From CAWBXL01 sp963837365 (GTDB taxonomy: Bacteria > Acidobacteriota > Terriglobia > Terriglobales > Acidobacteriaceae): 64,000 bases of DNA. The notes below the pieces were generated by a model. That model saw nothing but the letters and a program-made list of their open reading frames with translations, was not told the origin of the DNA and searched no databases. Location of the stretch: NCBI GenBank assembly GCA_963837365.1, contig CAWIMW010000002.1:620001-684000 (forward strand), read 5' to 3'. Position 1 is the first letter of the stretch, and every line of letters begins with the position of its first letter. Below are positions 17,789 to 26,263 of the stretch, one piece after another. A program made the translations under genes and the position numbers.

Positions 17789-18118
17789 TTACGATGCCCG
17801 CCCAGCAAACGGCAGCAGTGCAATGTTGCGCGCCAACTTGATGGCCGCAGACAAGCGCCGTTGATGCCGCGTGCACACCCCAGTCAACCGCCGAGGCACA
17901 ATCTTGCCGCTCTCCGCGACAAACTGTCCCAGCGTGCGGTAGTCCTTGTAATCGATCGCGTCAATCTTTTCCGTGCAGAACTTGCACACCTTCTTGCGCC
18001 GGAAAAATTTCCGCCCACCCTCGCGGCCGCCACCCGGCCCTCCGGGGCGCGGCCCGCGGCCGCCACGGTCTCCACCTGGCGCTCTCTCTCCGCCTGTTGC
18101 CCTAACTTCGTCAGCCAT
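17789..18118 (-). CDS. rpsR: 30S ribosomal protein S18 with Gly/Arg-rich extension
   Basis: 109 residues against about 75 in E. coli. The conserved S18 core is CKFC..IDYKDYRTLGQFV..GKIVPRRLTGVCTRHQRRLSAAIKLARNIALLPF. It keeps the CxxC and the later Cys and His that could bind zinc. The first 40 residues form an added low-complexity tail rich in Gly, Arg and Pro (DRGGRGPRPGGPGGG). S18 binds S6 in the small-subunit platform, and rpsF lies just upstream. Confidence 0.96.
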   Translation of the reverse strand: MADEVRATGGERAPGGDRGGRGPRPGGPGGGREGGRKFFRRKKVCKFCTEKIDAIDYKDYRTLGQFVAESGKIVPRRLTGVCTRHQRRLSAAIKLARNIALLPFAGRAS

Positions 18119-18159
18119 AATTCTCCTTCAATGATTCGAACTTGAGATTACCTGTCGCG

Positions 18160-18582
18160 TTATACCGTGGCAGCGGGAGCTTCCGTTGCCGCCGCTTCAG
18201 CCGGCGCTGGAGCCGCTTCAGCCGGGACCGGCGCGCTGGAAATCTTGCGTTTCGCGTCACGCAGCTTCTTGATCTTGTCCAGGCGCTTCTGCTCTTCATC
18301 CACGCGCACGGTAAGAAATTTAATGACCTGCTCAGTGACACGCAGGCGGCGCTCGAGCTCATGCACCAGCCCGCCACTGCCTTCCACGGTCAACAGAATG
18401 TAGACGCCTTCATAGAAGCGCCGGACCGTGTACGCCAAACGGCGCTTACCCATCCGCTCCACTTTCTTCATCGCGCCCCCGGACGAGGTAACTGCCGACT
18501 CCAGCGTAGAAATCAGCTTGTCCTGCTCTTCCTCCGGCATGTCAGGCCGGACGATAAACATCAATTCATAAGTACGATTCAT
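18160..18582 (-). CDS. rpsF: 30S ribosomal protein S6
   Basis: 140 residues from ATG 18582 (MNRTYELMFIVRPDM), chosen for its GGAG site and the canonical start. The ferredoxin-like S6 core (KVERMGKRRLAYTVRRFYEGVYILL, VTEQVIKFLTVRVDE) ends near residue 107. A tail of about 30 residues rich in Ala, Pro and Glu follows. S6 pairs with S18 during 30S assembly. It is co-directional with rpsR 41 bases downstream. Confidence 0.96.
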   Translation of the reverse strand: MNRTYELMFIVRPDMPEEEQDKLISTLESAVTSSGGAMKKVERMGKRRLAYTVRRFYEGVYILLTVEGSGGLVHELERRLRVTEQVIKFLTVRVDEEQKRLDKIKKLRDAKRKISSAPVPAEAAPAPAEAAATEAPAATV

Positions 18583-18597
18583 GTATTTCTCCAAATC

Positions 18598-18676
18598 TGG
18601 CCGCAGATTTACGCTGATAAACGCGGATGAATCTTTTTAAAATCAGCGTTAATCCGCGAAAATCTGCGGCTAATCT
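18598..18676. repeat. Inverted repeat upstream of rpsF
   Basis: CTGGCCGCAGATTTACGCTG (18598 on) is mirrored by AATCCGCGAAAATCTGCGGC before 18675, with GATAAACGCGG and CAGCGTTAATCCGCG in the inner arms. It fills the pth-rpsF gap. It resembles a common interspersed repeat rather than the CCG-box S6/S18 mRNA regulator, which I could not find. Confidence 0.6.
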
Positions 18677-19240
18677 TCATTCTCCCGCTTCATCCGGCTT
18701 GCGGTTAAACCGGTTCATAGCCGCCGCCCGGCCTTCTTTCAAAATCACCTCAACCGCCTCAGCAGCGGTCGCAATCATTTCGTCCACTGCTTTGCGCTGC
18801 GCCTTGCGGAACGGCTTCAAAATCTTCTTCTGCGGCGCGATCCCCATCCGGACCCGCAAGAACTCCTGCGTCCCCAGCGAACCGATAATCGACTTCATCC
18901 CGTTGTGCCCCGCCGAACTTCCACGCTCGCGGATGCGGATCGTACCCAACGGCAAATCCAGTTCGTCGTAGATCACGATGAGATCAGCTTCAACCTTGAT
19001 CTCATACTTCGCTACCAGCTCCGCCACCGCCAGACCACTCAAATTCATGTAGGTGGCTGGCTTGGCCAGCAACACCGGCTCAGACTCAATTTCAGCCCGC
19101 GCCGTAACCGCCTTGCACTGATGAGTGCGGACTTGCAGGCCGCACTCATTGGCCAGGCAGTCAATCACTTCGAAGCCCAGGTTGTGCGGCGTGGACTGAT
19201 ACTCAATTCCGGGATTGCCCAACCCGACAATCAGTTTCAC
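18677..19240 (-). CDS. pth: Peptidyl-tRNA hydrolase
   Basis: 187 residues, the normal length. It frees peptides from prematurely released peptidyl-tRNA. Motifs visible are MKLIVGLGNPGIEYQSTPHN with the catalytic His in TPHN, KPATYMNLSG with substrate-binding Asn, DELDLPLGTIRIRERGSSAGHNG with catalytic Asp and Asn, and FLRVRMGI. It lies between rplY and rpsF, a common order in bacteria. Confidence 0.97.
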   Translation of the reverse strand: MKLIVGLGNPGIEYQSTPHNLGFEVIDCLANECGLQVRTHQCKAVTARAEIESEPVLLAKPATYMNLSGLAVAELVAKYEIKVEADLIVIYDELDLPLGTIRIRERGSSAGHNGMKSIIGSLGTQEFLRVRMGIAPQKKILKPFRKAQRKAVDEMIATAAEAVEVILKEGRAAAMNRFNRKPDEAGE

Positions 19241-19272
19241 GCCGTATCACTATCCTCGGGATCAACCAATCC

Positions 19273-19986
19273 CTACTTCTTCTCTTTCTTCTCAGGCTTT
19301 TCCGCAGGAGCCTCGCCTTCTTCCTCAGTCTCCTGTTTGCCCTTCTTGATGACTTCCGGTTCGGACGGAGCAGCGGTAGCATCGGCGGCAACCGCTTCCG
19401 GAGCCGCAACCACTTCTTCCTTCACCGTCGTCACGTGGGCCACCGGTTGGTTCTCGTCGGTCACATACTTGTACTTGTCGCTCTGCGGCAAATCGGAAAC
19501 ACGCAGCACTTTCCCGAATACCAGGTGGCTGATGTCGGCTTCGATAACCGCCGGAATGTCCGCGGGCAGGCACTCCAGTTCAACTTCACGCAGCATCTGC
19601 TCCATGATCCCGCCTTCGATCTTCACGCCGGCCGCGTCGCCTACCAGGACGATCGGCACCTCAACCGACAGCATCTTGTCCATGGCGATCCGCTTGAGAT
19701 CAATGTGCAGCAACGAACCCTTGATCGGCTCATACTGCCAGTCCACAATCATCGCCTTGGTCTTCTCGCCATCGAGGGCCAGATCAAAAATCGTATTGTG
19801 ACCAGTCTTTGAGTTGAGAATCGACTTCACCTGCCGTGGATCGACGGCAACAGAAACCGCATCTTTGCCCGCACCGTAAACCACAGCGGGAACTTTTCCG
19901 GCCACGCGTACACGCCGCGCGGCATTCTTATTTCCAGGAGTGCGCGCTTGCGCGTCCAACACATTGCTAGGGGTTGCAGTAGCCAT
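19273..19986 (-). CDS. rplY: 50S ribosomal protein L25/general stress protein Ctc
   Basis: 237 residues, the long two-domain form: an L25 5S-rRNA-binding domain (about 1-95, RKVPAVVYGAGKDAVSVAVD) and a TL5/Ctc beta domain (about 100-190, VPIVLVGDAAGVKIEGGIMEQML, DIPAVIEADISHL). A highly charged Glu/Lys tail ends KPEKKEKK. It is 14 bases downstream of prs and 32 bases upstream of pth, the usual prs-rplY-pth set. Confidence 0.96.
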   Translation of the reverse strand: MATATPSNVLDAQARTPGNKNAARRVRVAGKVPAVVYGAGKDAVSVAVDPRQVKSILNSKTGHNTIFDLALDGEKTKAMIVDWQYEPIKGSLLHIDLKRIAMDKMLSVEVPIVLVGDAAGVKIEGGIMEQMLREVELECLPADIPAVIEADISHLVFGKVLRVSDLPQSDKYKYVTDENQPVAHVTTVKEEVVAAPEAVAADATAAPSEPEVIKKGKQETEEEGEAPAEKPEKKEKK

Positions 19987-20000
19987 AAATTTATTCCTGT

Positions 20001-21026
20001 CTACAAAAATAACTTGCTGACCGAAGTCTCTTCGTGGATGGACTGGATCGCCCGCCCAATCAGCCCGGCAATGGATAGCACCTTGATCTTGGGTTCATCC
20101 TTTGCCGCTTCGCTCAATGGGATGGTATTGGTCACCACCACTTCGGTAATACACGACTTCGAAATGTTCTCCACCGCCGGACCGGAAAGCACCGCGTGCG
20201 AAGCGCAAGCATAAACTGCGGTTGCGCCGTTCTCCATCAAGGCGGCGGCAGTCTTCACCAGCGTCCCCGCGGTATCAATCAGATCATCCAGTACCAGACA
20301 ATTCCGGCCATTGACATCACCGATGACGTGCATGATTTCCGCCACGTTCATTTCCACGCGGCGTTTATCCACAATCGCCAGCGCCGAATCCATCTTCTTG
20401 GCGAAAAAGCGCGCGCGCTCCACGCCGCCCGCGTCCGGCGAAACCACCGTCAAGTTCGGCAGATTCATCTTCTTGAAGTGGTCCACCAGCACCGGCGAAG
20501 CAAATAAATGGTCCACCGGGATATTGAAAAATCCCTGCAACTGCGGCGCGTGCAAATCAACAATCAAAGCCCGGTCCGCGCCGGCAGTCGTTAGCAGGTC
20601 CGCGACCAGCTTCGAGGAAATCGGCACTCGAGGCTTGTCTTTCCGGTCTTGCCGCGCGTAACCAAAATACGGAATCACTGCCGTGATCCGACGCGCCGAC
20701 GCGCGTTTCAGCGCGTCAATCATCAACAGCAGCTCCATCAAGTGTTCATCCACCGGACGGCAGGTGGGCTGAATCACAAACACATCGGCGCCGCGGACGT
20801 TCTCTTGGATTTGCAGGTACACCTCGCCATCTTTAAAGCGAGTAATATGTGCCTGCCCGCGCGCCATGCCAAGAAAATCACACACTTTGTCGGCCAGCGC
20901 TTCGTTCGCGGTCCCGCAAAAAATCTTGAACTTATCGTCCACCCGCGCGCGTTGCGGCTTGCGTTCTGGTTTCTCGTCAGCGTTCACGTGCGTCTTTTTT
21001 TCCGTCGTGGTCGCAAGAGTAGCCAT
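20001..21026 (-). CDS. prs: Ribose-phosphate pyrophosphokinase
   Basis: 341 residues. It makes PRPP from ribose-5-phosphate and ATP for nucleotide, His and Trp synthesis. Core motifs are FKDGEVYLQIQENVRG, PYFGYARQDRKDKPR (ATP binding), DLHAPQLQGFFNIP and the PRPP loop CLVLDDLIDTAGT. About 28 N-terminal residues (TEKKTHVNADEKPERKPQ) precede the usual start and are charged, so the true start could be further in. It is followed closely by rplY. Confidence 0.97.
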   Translation of the reverse strand: MATLATTTEKKTHVNADEKPERKPQRARVDDKFKIFCGTANEALADKVCDFLGMARGQAHITRFKDGEVYLQIQENVRGADVFVIQPTCRPVDEHLMELLLMIDALKRASARRITAVIPYFGYARQDRKDKPRVPISSKLVADLLTTAGADRALIVDLHAPQLQGFFNIPVDHLFASPVLVDHFKKMNLPNLTVVSPDAGGVERARFFAKKMDSALAIVDKRRVEMNVAEIMHVIGDVNGRNCLVLDDLIDTAGTLVKTAAALMENGATAVYACASHAVLSGPAVENISKSCITEVVVTNTIPLSEAAKDEPKIKVLSIAGLIGRAIQSIHEETSVSKLFL

Positions 21027-21027
21027 T

Positions 21028-21183
21028 TTTAGCCCTCAGCTTTCAGCCATCAGCTGTCAGCTCTGAGAACCGACAACCGAGAACTGGGAACTAGATTCTT
21101 CCATCCCGGCATTACTAACATACCTGGAACTCGAAATCTAACTCGCTATAGCTGAAAGCTGACGGCTGATAGCTGACAGCTGA
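21028..21183. repeat. Type E repeats flanking prs/tRNA-Gln gap
   Basis: CTCAGCTTTCAGCCATCAGC at about 21034-21053 and the inverted AGCTGAAAGCTGACGGCTGA at about 21149-21168, with TGTCAGCTC and GAGAACCG/GAGAACTGGGAAC segments between. Same family as 17712-17786 and 32895-33021. Non-coding. Confidence 0.65.
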
Positions 21184-21188
21184 TGTTC

Positions 21189-21262
21189 TGGCTGGGCCGC
21201 TAGGATTCGAACCTAGACAAAGTGCTCCAAAGGCACTTGACCTACCATTAGTCGACGGCCCA
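21189..21262 (-). tRNA. tRNA-Gln (UUG)
   Basis: On the minus strand TGGGCCG pairs with CGGCCCA to give the 7-bp acceptor. The D arm has TAATGGTAGG. The anticodon loop CTTTGGA in the AGTGC/GCACT stem gives UUG, the T arm contains GGTTCGAATCC, and CCA is encoded. 74 bases including CCA. It lies between ispE and prs. Confidence 0.96.
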
Positions 21263-21350
21263 GTGTTGGATTGCAGATTTGGCGATTTCAGATTGTAGAT
21301 TGAAAAACCGCCCTCTTCAGCATAAATCAACCATCTGCAATCTTAAATCT

Positions 21351-22415
21351 TCAAGCAAAAATCTTCTTCCAATACTGGGGGCGCGTCAGCGTGGTCGTAA
21401 CCGCAGCCGGGACGCCTTTCTTTTCCAACTTCCCCGCAGCTTTGTTAGCCGCGGCGCGGGAAGCAAACAACCCGTATATCGCCGAGCCGGAACCAGACAA
21501 CGAGGCGTACAAAGCCCCGCTCCGTTCAAGCACACTCTTAACCTCTCGCAATTCGGGATACTTAGGAAAGACGACTTCTTCGAAGTCGTTCTTGATCCCG
21601 GTACGGACAAGGTCGAGAAGTTGGGTCTCGGCCCGGCCTCCGCGCTTTCTGCCGGAGACACCGGATAAAACCTTCTGGGAACCACTCAGCCAGCTTGCGA
21701 ATACCCGGCCAAGCTCACTTATTCTATCGGAGGCCATCTTCTCCGTCAATTTTGCCTCTTCCACTGACAAAGCAGATTCAGATCCGTGGGCCATTTCCCG
21801 CGCTTTTGCCAGGTCTTTGCGAAGGATGGGTAACAATCGCTTGTAATCCTCATGCAGCCGATCCCATTCCTTGAACGCCTTCGGGGTAGAAACCGCCACC
21901 TCCGGGGTAGCAATCACGCAAGGAGTCGCCGGCAAATCGGGCAAAGGAAAAACCTCCTCCCCTCTCCCAACTCCCAGACAAGTCCCCCCAATTAGAAACA
22001 AGGGCAAATCCGACCCCACCTCAGCCGCAATCCGCAACCGCTCGGCCCCAGAAAGCCGCTTCTTCAGCGCCCTCTCCAACCCCAGCAAAGCCCCAACCGC
22101 GTTCCCCGAGGCCCCGCCCAGACCACCTTGAACAGGCAATTTCTTCTCAATCTCGATAACAACCCGCCCCTGGGCACCTAACGCAGCCATAGCCCGGTCC
22201 ACAATCCGCCAGCAAGTGTTCGAATCGTCCTTAGGGACCCGAGAATCCTCAGAGCGAATCTCAATCCCCGAGCCCTTCGTCACCGCCACACGAATAATGT
22301 CATGCAAACCAATGATCTGATACACAGTGCGCAAACCATGGAAGCCATCAGGACGCGAGGCCCCAATGCACAACCCGAGGTTAATCTTGGCGAAAGATCG
22401 GACGGTAACATGCAT
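21351..22415 (-). CDS. ispE: 4-diphosphocytidyl-2-C-methyl-D-erythritol kinase
   Basis: 354 residues from the internal ATG (MHVTVRSFAKINLGL), which matches family starts better than the one 18 bases earlier. A GHMP kinase of the MEP isoprenoid pathway that phosphorylates CDP-ME. Motifs are SFAKINLGL with the catalytic Lys, LPVQGGLGGASGNAVGALL (ATP loop) and ASLSGSGSAIYGLF (GHMP C-terminal motif). It is longer than E. coli IspE (283) because of a Lys/Arg-rich insertion around residues 220-250. It heads the run leading to tRNA-Gln and prs. Confidence 0.93.
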   Translation of the reverse strand: MHVTVRSFAKINLGLCIGASRPDGFHGLRTVYQIIGLHDIIRVAVTKGSGIEIRSEDSRVPKDDSNTCWRIVDRAMAALGAQGRVVIEIEKKLPVQGGLGGASGNAVGALLGLERALKKRLSGAERLRIAAEVGSDLPLFLIGGTCLGVGRGEEVFPLPDLPATPCVIATPEVAVSTPKAFKEWDRLHEDYKRLLPILRKDLAKAREMAHGSESALSVEEAKLTEKMASDRISELGRVFASWLSGSQKVLSGVSGRKRGGRAETQLLDLVRTGIKNDFEEVVFPKYPELREVKSVLERSGALYASLSGSGSAIYGLFASRAAANKAAGKLEKKGVPAAVTTTLTRPQYWKKIFA

Positions 22416-22498
22416 GCCAACGCATTTAATCACACACAGACAAGAAGATCATCGTCTGCCTCGGATTTGCGTATACTCCGATAGCTTGAAAAACCGCT

Positions 22499-22879
22499 AT
22501 GCGCCGCTTTAATCCCTTCGAACACCTCTGGCTACTCAAGGATTTCCTCGGAGTCATCATCGCCGTTGGCGGTGGCATATTGACTTGGATCAAGCTGCGC
22601 AGGGCTCCGTCCTGGCCTACCACCCAGGGGACCGTTATGAGCACACGGACTGGAAGACGTGATTCTGGCCGAGGGTGGGCATGCTTCCTGACATATTCTT
22701 ATGTCGCGAACGGCGAGTACTATTCCGGGACTCATTCCATCAAGGCGCGCAATGAAAAGCTGGCTGATCAATTAGCATCTATGTGGAAGGGCCGCTCAGT
22801 CGCAGTGCGCTACTCGCCTACAAATCACGAAGTATCGACATTACTGCGTGACGATCAGGTTGGCGGTTTCGGTAATTAA
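22499..22879 (+). CDS. DUF3592-like membrane protein
   Basis: 126 residues. One N-terminal hydrophobic segment (FLGVIIAVGGGILTWI) is followed by a beta-rich soluble part: TTQGTVMST..TYSYVANGEYYSGTHSI...GRSVAVRYSPTNHEVSTLL. That order, with a G-x-V strand, a YSYxVxGxxYxG motif and VxYxPxNPxxS, is the DUF3592 pattern. Function unknown. It is divergent from ispE and followed by the ceramidase-like gene on the same strand. Confidence 0.7.
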   Translation: MRRFNPFEHLWLLKDFLGVIIAVGGGILTWIKLRRAPSWPTTQGTVMSTRTGRRDSGRGWACFLTYSYVANGEYYSGTHSIKARNEKLADQLASMWKGRSVAVRYSPTNHEVSTLLRDDQVGGFGN

Positions 22880-22935
22880 GTCAGACTAGGGAGCCGATCC
22901 TGCTTTTCTCAATTAGACCCGCATGGCTGCTGCTG

Positions 22936-23724
22936 GTGTCGGCAATCGTCATTTTTACTGTCTGTATATTTCTACCACCCGTCCCCCAGCCGCTCTCTTA
23001 CCACAATTTCGCCGACCATCGCTCCTGGCTCGGAATTCCCAACTTTGGCGATGTGATTTCTAATGCCCCCTTCGCTATCGTAGGTCTCTGGGGACTAGCC
23101 TTCATAGGCTCTCTGAAGCCGACGCAACAAACCCGGCACTTCGCCCATCAAGCCGAGCGCTGGCCCTACCTAGGTGTCTTTTTCGGACTGTTACTGACCG
23201 CCTTTGGCTCGTCCTACTACCATCTTGCCCCGGACAACCATCGCCTGGTCTGGGACCGCCTTCCCATGACCATCGTCTTCATGTCCATGGTCGCAGCCGT
23301 TATCGCGGAGCGCATCAGCGTCCGCGTGGGGCTGCGGTTATGGCCGTTCCTGTTGGCCATAGGTGCAGCCAGCGTCGAGCAATGGCACTTGAGCGAACTG
23401 CATGGCCACGGAGACCTCCGCTTCTATGCCGCGGTACAGGTGTATTCGGCGCTGGTATTACTGATTGCGTTGATGTTGCCATCCAGGTACACACGCAGAT
23501 GGGATTTCGCGGTTGTGGTTGGTTTCTATGTCCTGGCAAAAATCCTGGAGATGTCAGACAAAATAATCTTTTCGTTTGGCCACTTGGCCAGTGGGCACAC
23601 TGTCAAGCATCTGGCCGCGGCAGGAGCTGGATATTGGATATTGCGGATGCTTCAACGACGCCGCATCCTGACCACGAACGCGCACGCCGATCCCTTGCCA
23701 GCCTTTCAAAATTTCGCACATTAG
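22936..23724 (+). CDS. Ceramidase-like seven-helix membrane protein
   Basis: 262 residues from GTG 22936; the frame is open further upstream, so the start is uncertain. There are about seven hydrophobic segments. Conserved polar residues include YHNFADHRSWLGIPNFGDVISNAP near the N-terminus, SSYYHLAPDNHRLVWDRLPM in the middle and SGHTVKHLAAAG near the end. The His/Asp/Ser placement resembles the alkaline ceramidase (PF05875) group of membrane zinc hydrolases. Whether this organism has ceramide-like substrates cannot be told from the window. Confidence 0.7.
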   Translation: MSAIVIFTVCIFLPPVPQPLSYHNFADHRSWLGIPNFGDVISNAPFAIVGLWGLAFIGSLKPTQQTRHFAHQAERWPYLGVFFGLLLTAFGSSYYHLAPDNHRLVWDRLPMTIVFMSMVAAVIAERISVRVGLRLWPFLLAIGAASVEQWHLSELHGHGDLRFYAAVQVYSALVLLIALMLPSRYTRRWDFAVVVGFYVLAKILEMSDKIIFSFGHLASGHTVKHLAAAGAGYWILRMLQRRRILTTNAHADPLPAFQNFAH

Positions 23725-23777
23725 CATAGGATGCATCGGTGGGTTCACCACTGAGCACACCACAAAGGAGAACTCCC

Positions 23778-24167
23778 TTGAAGAAATTTTCTTTGACGTT
23801 GTGCCGGATTGCTGTTCTAACCACGTTTGCGATGGCGGCCGCCACCGCCGCCTTTGCCGCCGATATCGACGGCGTTTGGACCGCCACGTTCGATACCCAG
23901 ATCGGCGAACAACATTACACCTACACTCTTAAGGCGGACGGAGAAAAATTGACCGGCACCGCAAAGAACGACATGGGCGAAACCAAGATCGAGGATGGAG
24001 TGATCAAGGGCAACGACCTCAGTTTCACCGAAAACCTCAACTTTCAAGGACAGCCCATCACCATCAAATACAAAGGGACGCTCGACGGCGACCAGATTAA
24101 TTTCACCCGCGAGGTAGGGACCTTCGCCACAGAGAAGCTGGTAGCAAAGCGGCAGAAATCGAAGTAG
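23778..24167 (+). CDS. Secreted beta-rich protein of unknown function
   Basis: 129 residues from TTG 23778. This start is preferred because AAAGGAG lies eight bases upstream and a clean signal peptide begins there (KKFSLTLCRIAVLTTFAMAA...AFAAD); the ATG-like start 39 bases earlier would disrupt it. The mature part (DGVWTATFDTQIGEQHYTYTL..GTAKNDMGETKIEDGVIKGN) is a repeated beta-strand pattern common in short acidobacterial and planctomycete secreted proteins. No catalytic residues are apparent. Confidence 0.7.
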   Translation: MKKFSLTLCRIAVLTTFAMAAATAAFAADIDGVWTATFDTQIGEQHYTYTLKADGEKLTGTAKNDMGETKIEDGVIKGNDLSFTENLNFQGQPITIKYKGTLDGDQINFTREVGTFATEKLVAKRQKSK

Positions 24168-24209
24168 GAAAAACTGATAAACCTGACTTGCAGCAGTGAG
24201 TGGAGGAGC

Positions 24210-24953
24210 CTACCCCCTCCTCTTGTAGTAAACCGCAAACTCAAACCCCGGATTCGCCGGAAACAACTCGGCAACTTTCCGCAGCCGCTCCGCCATAGCC
24301 GAAGGGACCAGCAGCGGGTAATCGCGTTCCCGCAGATCAAAGTAGTCGACATCCAGAAACAACGACAGCAGATAAATCGAAATCGCATCAGAAAACGCGG
24401 CCGCAAAATATTCGTTCTTATGCTTCTCAGTGTTCGGGCCTGAGGTAGTAGCAAGTTTCCGCGACTCCCACGCATCCAGAGAAGTCTCGCCCTTAACGTT
24501 CCCCTCAACCTGCTTCCAAACCAAGTCCGCAAAACCCTGCGAAACTCCAGCCTTCTCCACCACCGCATGTCCCACGTTGATAAAGAACTCAAACGCGACA
24601 GAAAACTTGTCATCCATCAATCGCGTGGAAATAAACACGCACTGCGAGTCGCCCAGATTCAGATTGCGATGGCAAACCGCGTTATCGCTGAGCGCCACAT
24701 CATAGCGGTCAGCGATGACGGTCTCATCTCCCTGATTCACCGTCAGCGGAACAAAATAGTAAGCCTTGCGCGTCAGCGCTGCGGCAGCCGTAACCGGCAC
24801 CGCCGCCACCATCCGTTCAAGATCGGCATTGGAAACAGTGACTTCCCCGGCAACGGCATAGCAGATGCCATTCGAGGCTTGCGAAACAGGTGTTTGGCGT
24901 ACCACTTCGGCCGGCGGACGAGTAATCACCGGCGCAGCTTGAGACATTCGCAT
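24210..24953 (-). CDS. Conserved-looking protein of unknown function
   Basis: About 247 residues. ATG 24953 is chosen; a GTG at 24965 and an ATG at 24947 are alternatives. No signal peptide or transmembrane helix is seen. The composition is normal for a globular protein, with a moderately hydrophobic core (AFEFFINVGHAVVEKAGVS, FSDAISIYLLSLFLDVDYF). I do not recognise a family. It is convergent with the secreted protein upstream and its codon use matches its neighbours. Confidence 0.55.
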   Translation of the reverse strand: MRMSQAAPVITRPPAEVVRQTPVSQASNGICYAVAGEVTVSNADLERMVAAVPVTAAAALTRKAYYFVPLTVNQGDETVIADRYDVALSDNAVCHRNLNLGDSQCVFISTRLMDDKFSVAFEFFINVGHAVVEKAGVSQGFADLVWKQVEGNVKGETSLDAWESRKLATTSGPNTEKHKNEYFAAAFSDAISIYLLSLFLDVDYFDLRERDYPLLVPSAMAERLRKVAELFPANPGFEFAVYYKRRG

Positions 24954-24973
24954 ATTGTAGCGCACGCCAAAAA

Positions 24974-25005
24974 ATGGACGGACGGACGTCCCGCCCGCCC
25001 CTCCA
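24974..25005. repeat. GC palindrome between divergent genes
   Basis: GGACGGACGGACGTCCCGCC is nearly self-complementary. It lies in the gap between two divergent genes, belongs to the loose GGGCGG/CCGCCC hairpin group, and may affect either promoter. Confidence 0.4.
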
Positions 25006-25027
25006 CTAAAGCGCTACAATTATCTGG

Positions 25028-25324
25028 ATGCCGTCGCATTCCCATCCACCTAACCCCATCCTGGTCCCCATTCGCATCCTGCTGATAACCATCCTGTTCA
25101 CTCTGCTTTCCTTCGCTATCAGCCTGCTACTGGGCATTCTGAGCCTAGTCGGCTGGTCTGCCCTGCACCACACATCTCCAAAGCTGCCCTTGGCTTACCG
25201 TCACTTCGCGCTGCCGGTGGCAGTTGTGATTGGTCTAGTCGCTTTGGCCGTGGCCTCAGTCCAGGAAGTACGTCACTACCGTCAAGCCAGGGCTTTGGCT
25301 GCAATCGAAAGAGCAAGTTCCTGA
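25028..25324 (+). CDS. Small two-helix membrane protein, unknown
   Basis: 98 residues with two strong transmembrane segments (ILLITILFTLLSFAISLLLG and ALPVAVVIGLVALAVASVQ) and a charged C-terminal tail (EVRHYRQARALAAIERA). The family is not recognised. It is 47 bases upstream of the amidotransferase gene and may be co-transcribed with it. Confidence 0.6.
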   Translation: MPSHSHPPNPILVPIRILLITILFTLLSFAISLLLGILSLVGWSALHHTSPKLPLAYRHFALPVAVVIGLVALAVASVQEVRHYRQARALAAIERASS

Positions 25325-25371
25325 TCTCTTGACACAGAAAGTCATGCAGGCTGGGGCGGTACAATAAATAC

Positions 25372-26130
25372 ATGCCCCCGCGCATAGCCATCCCCATGCC
25401 CCACTCCACCGATATGAAGTACGGTGAGCGCGCATTGCCCCAATATGCCAGGGCCATAGAGCTAGCCGGCGGAGAGCCAGTCACCATCCCGCTGGATAAA
25501 CCTCCCGCCGTGGTCATGAAGCTGATCGAACGCTGTGACGGCGTCCTGCTTCCGGGGAGCAACGCGGATGTAGATCCTGCGAAGTACGATGCCGCACGCC
25601 ATCCCAAGACGGAGGCCTCCGACCCCAAGCGCGACACCGTGGATGAGCTTCTCCTCCAGGATGCCTACAACATGCGCAAGCCCGTGCTCGGCATTTGCTA
25701 TGGATTGCAAACTCTGAACGTCTACCGCTCGGGAACGCTGGTACAGCACATCGAATCATCCATCAATCACGAGGCAGGGCGTACCGTCCCGATCGCGCAC
25801 AAAGTGGAAGTCACCCCCGGATCACTGCTGTCCGAAATCTTGAAACCCGAAGACAAGAGTTCCAAAACTATTTCCATCCCGGCCAATTCCAGCCACCATC
25901 AATCGGCGGATGTCATCGGTGATGGCTTGCGTGCCGTGGCCCGCTGCCCGGACGACGGCATCGTGGAAGCCGTGGAGGGCACCGCCACAGACCATTTTGT
26001 ACTGGCCGTGCAGTGGCATCCGGAGCGGTCTTTCGACGAAGACCAGAATTCACGCGCTGTCTTCCGTGCTCTTGTCGAAGCGGCTGCCGAGCGGCACGGG
26101 CAACTTGCTGGAGAATTTGAAACAGTATGA
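25372..26130 (+). CDS. Gamma-glutamyl-gamma-aminobutyrate hydrolase-like (peptidase C26)
   Basis: 252 residues, one class-I glutamine-amidotransferase domain. The catalytic Cys is in GICYGLQTLNV (about residue 107) and the catalytic His and Glu in VQWHPERSF (about residue 221). DGVLLPGSNADVDPAKY is the PuuD-type oxyanion region. Relatives hydrolyse gamma-glutamyl-GABA in putrescine breakdown or gamma-glutamyl amides more widely. No puu genes are near, so the exact substrate is open. Confidence 0.9.
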   Translation: MPPRIAIPMPHSTDMKYGERALPQYARAIELAGGEPVTIPLDKPPAVVMKLIERCDGVLLPGSNADVDPAKYDAARHPKTEASDPKRDTVDELLLQDAYNMRKPVLGICYGLQTLNVYRSGTLVQHIESSINHEAGRTVPIAHKVEVTPGSLLSEILKPEDKSSKTISIPANSSHHQSADVIGDGLRAVARCPDDGIVEAVEGTATDHFVLAVQWHPERSFDEDQNSRAVFRALVEAAAERHGQLAGEFETV

Positions 26131-26138
26131 GCTAGACA

Positions 26139-26171
26139 CCGGGTAGTGGTGCAGTTTGTAGCCCACTACCA
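26139..26171. terminator. Hairpin after the amidotransferase gene
   Basis: GGGTAGTGG and CCACTACC form an 8-bp stem around a 13-base loop nine bases after the stop codon. No T-run follows, so termination would be Rho-dependent or inefficient. Assignment by eye. Confidence 0.4.
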
Positions 26172-26263
26172 AACCGTGCATACTATGGGTTTTTGACTGT
26201 ATTGGCGTATCCTTACAACTGCCCTTTTAGGGCACGCATCGGTTACAGACACCAGAGATTTTT

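Noticed and set aside
18598..18676. S6/S18 mRNA leader regulator upstream of rpsF
   Set aside because: No CCG-box hairpin could be found; the region is an inverted interspersed repeat.
24100..24220. Rho-independent terminator between 24167 and 24210
   Set aside because: GGAGG/CCTCC pairing is weak and overlaps the end of the opposite gene; no T-run.
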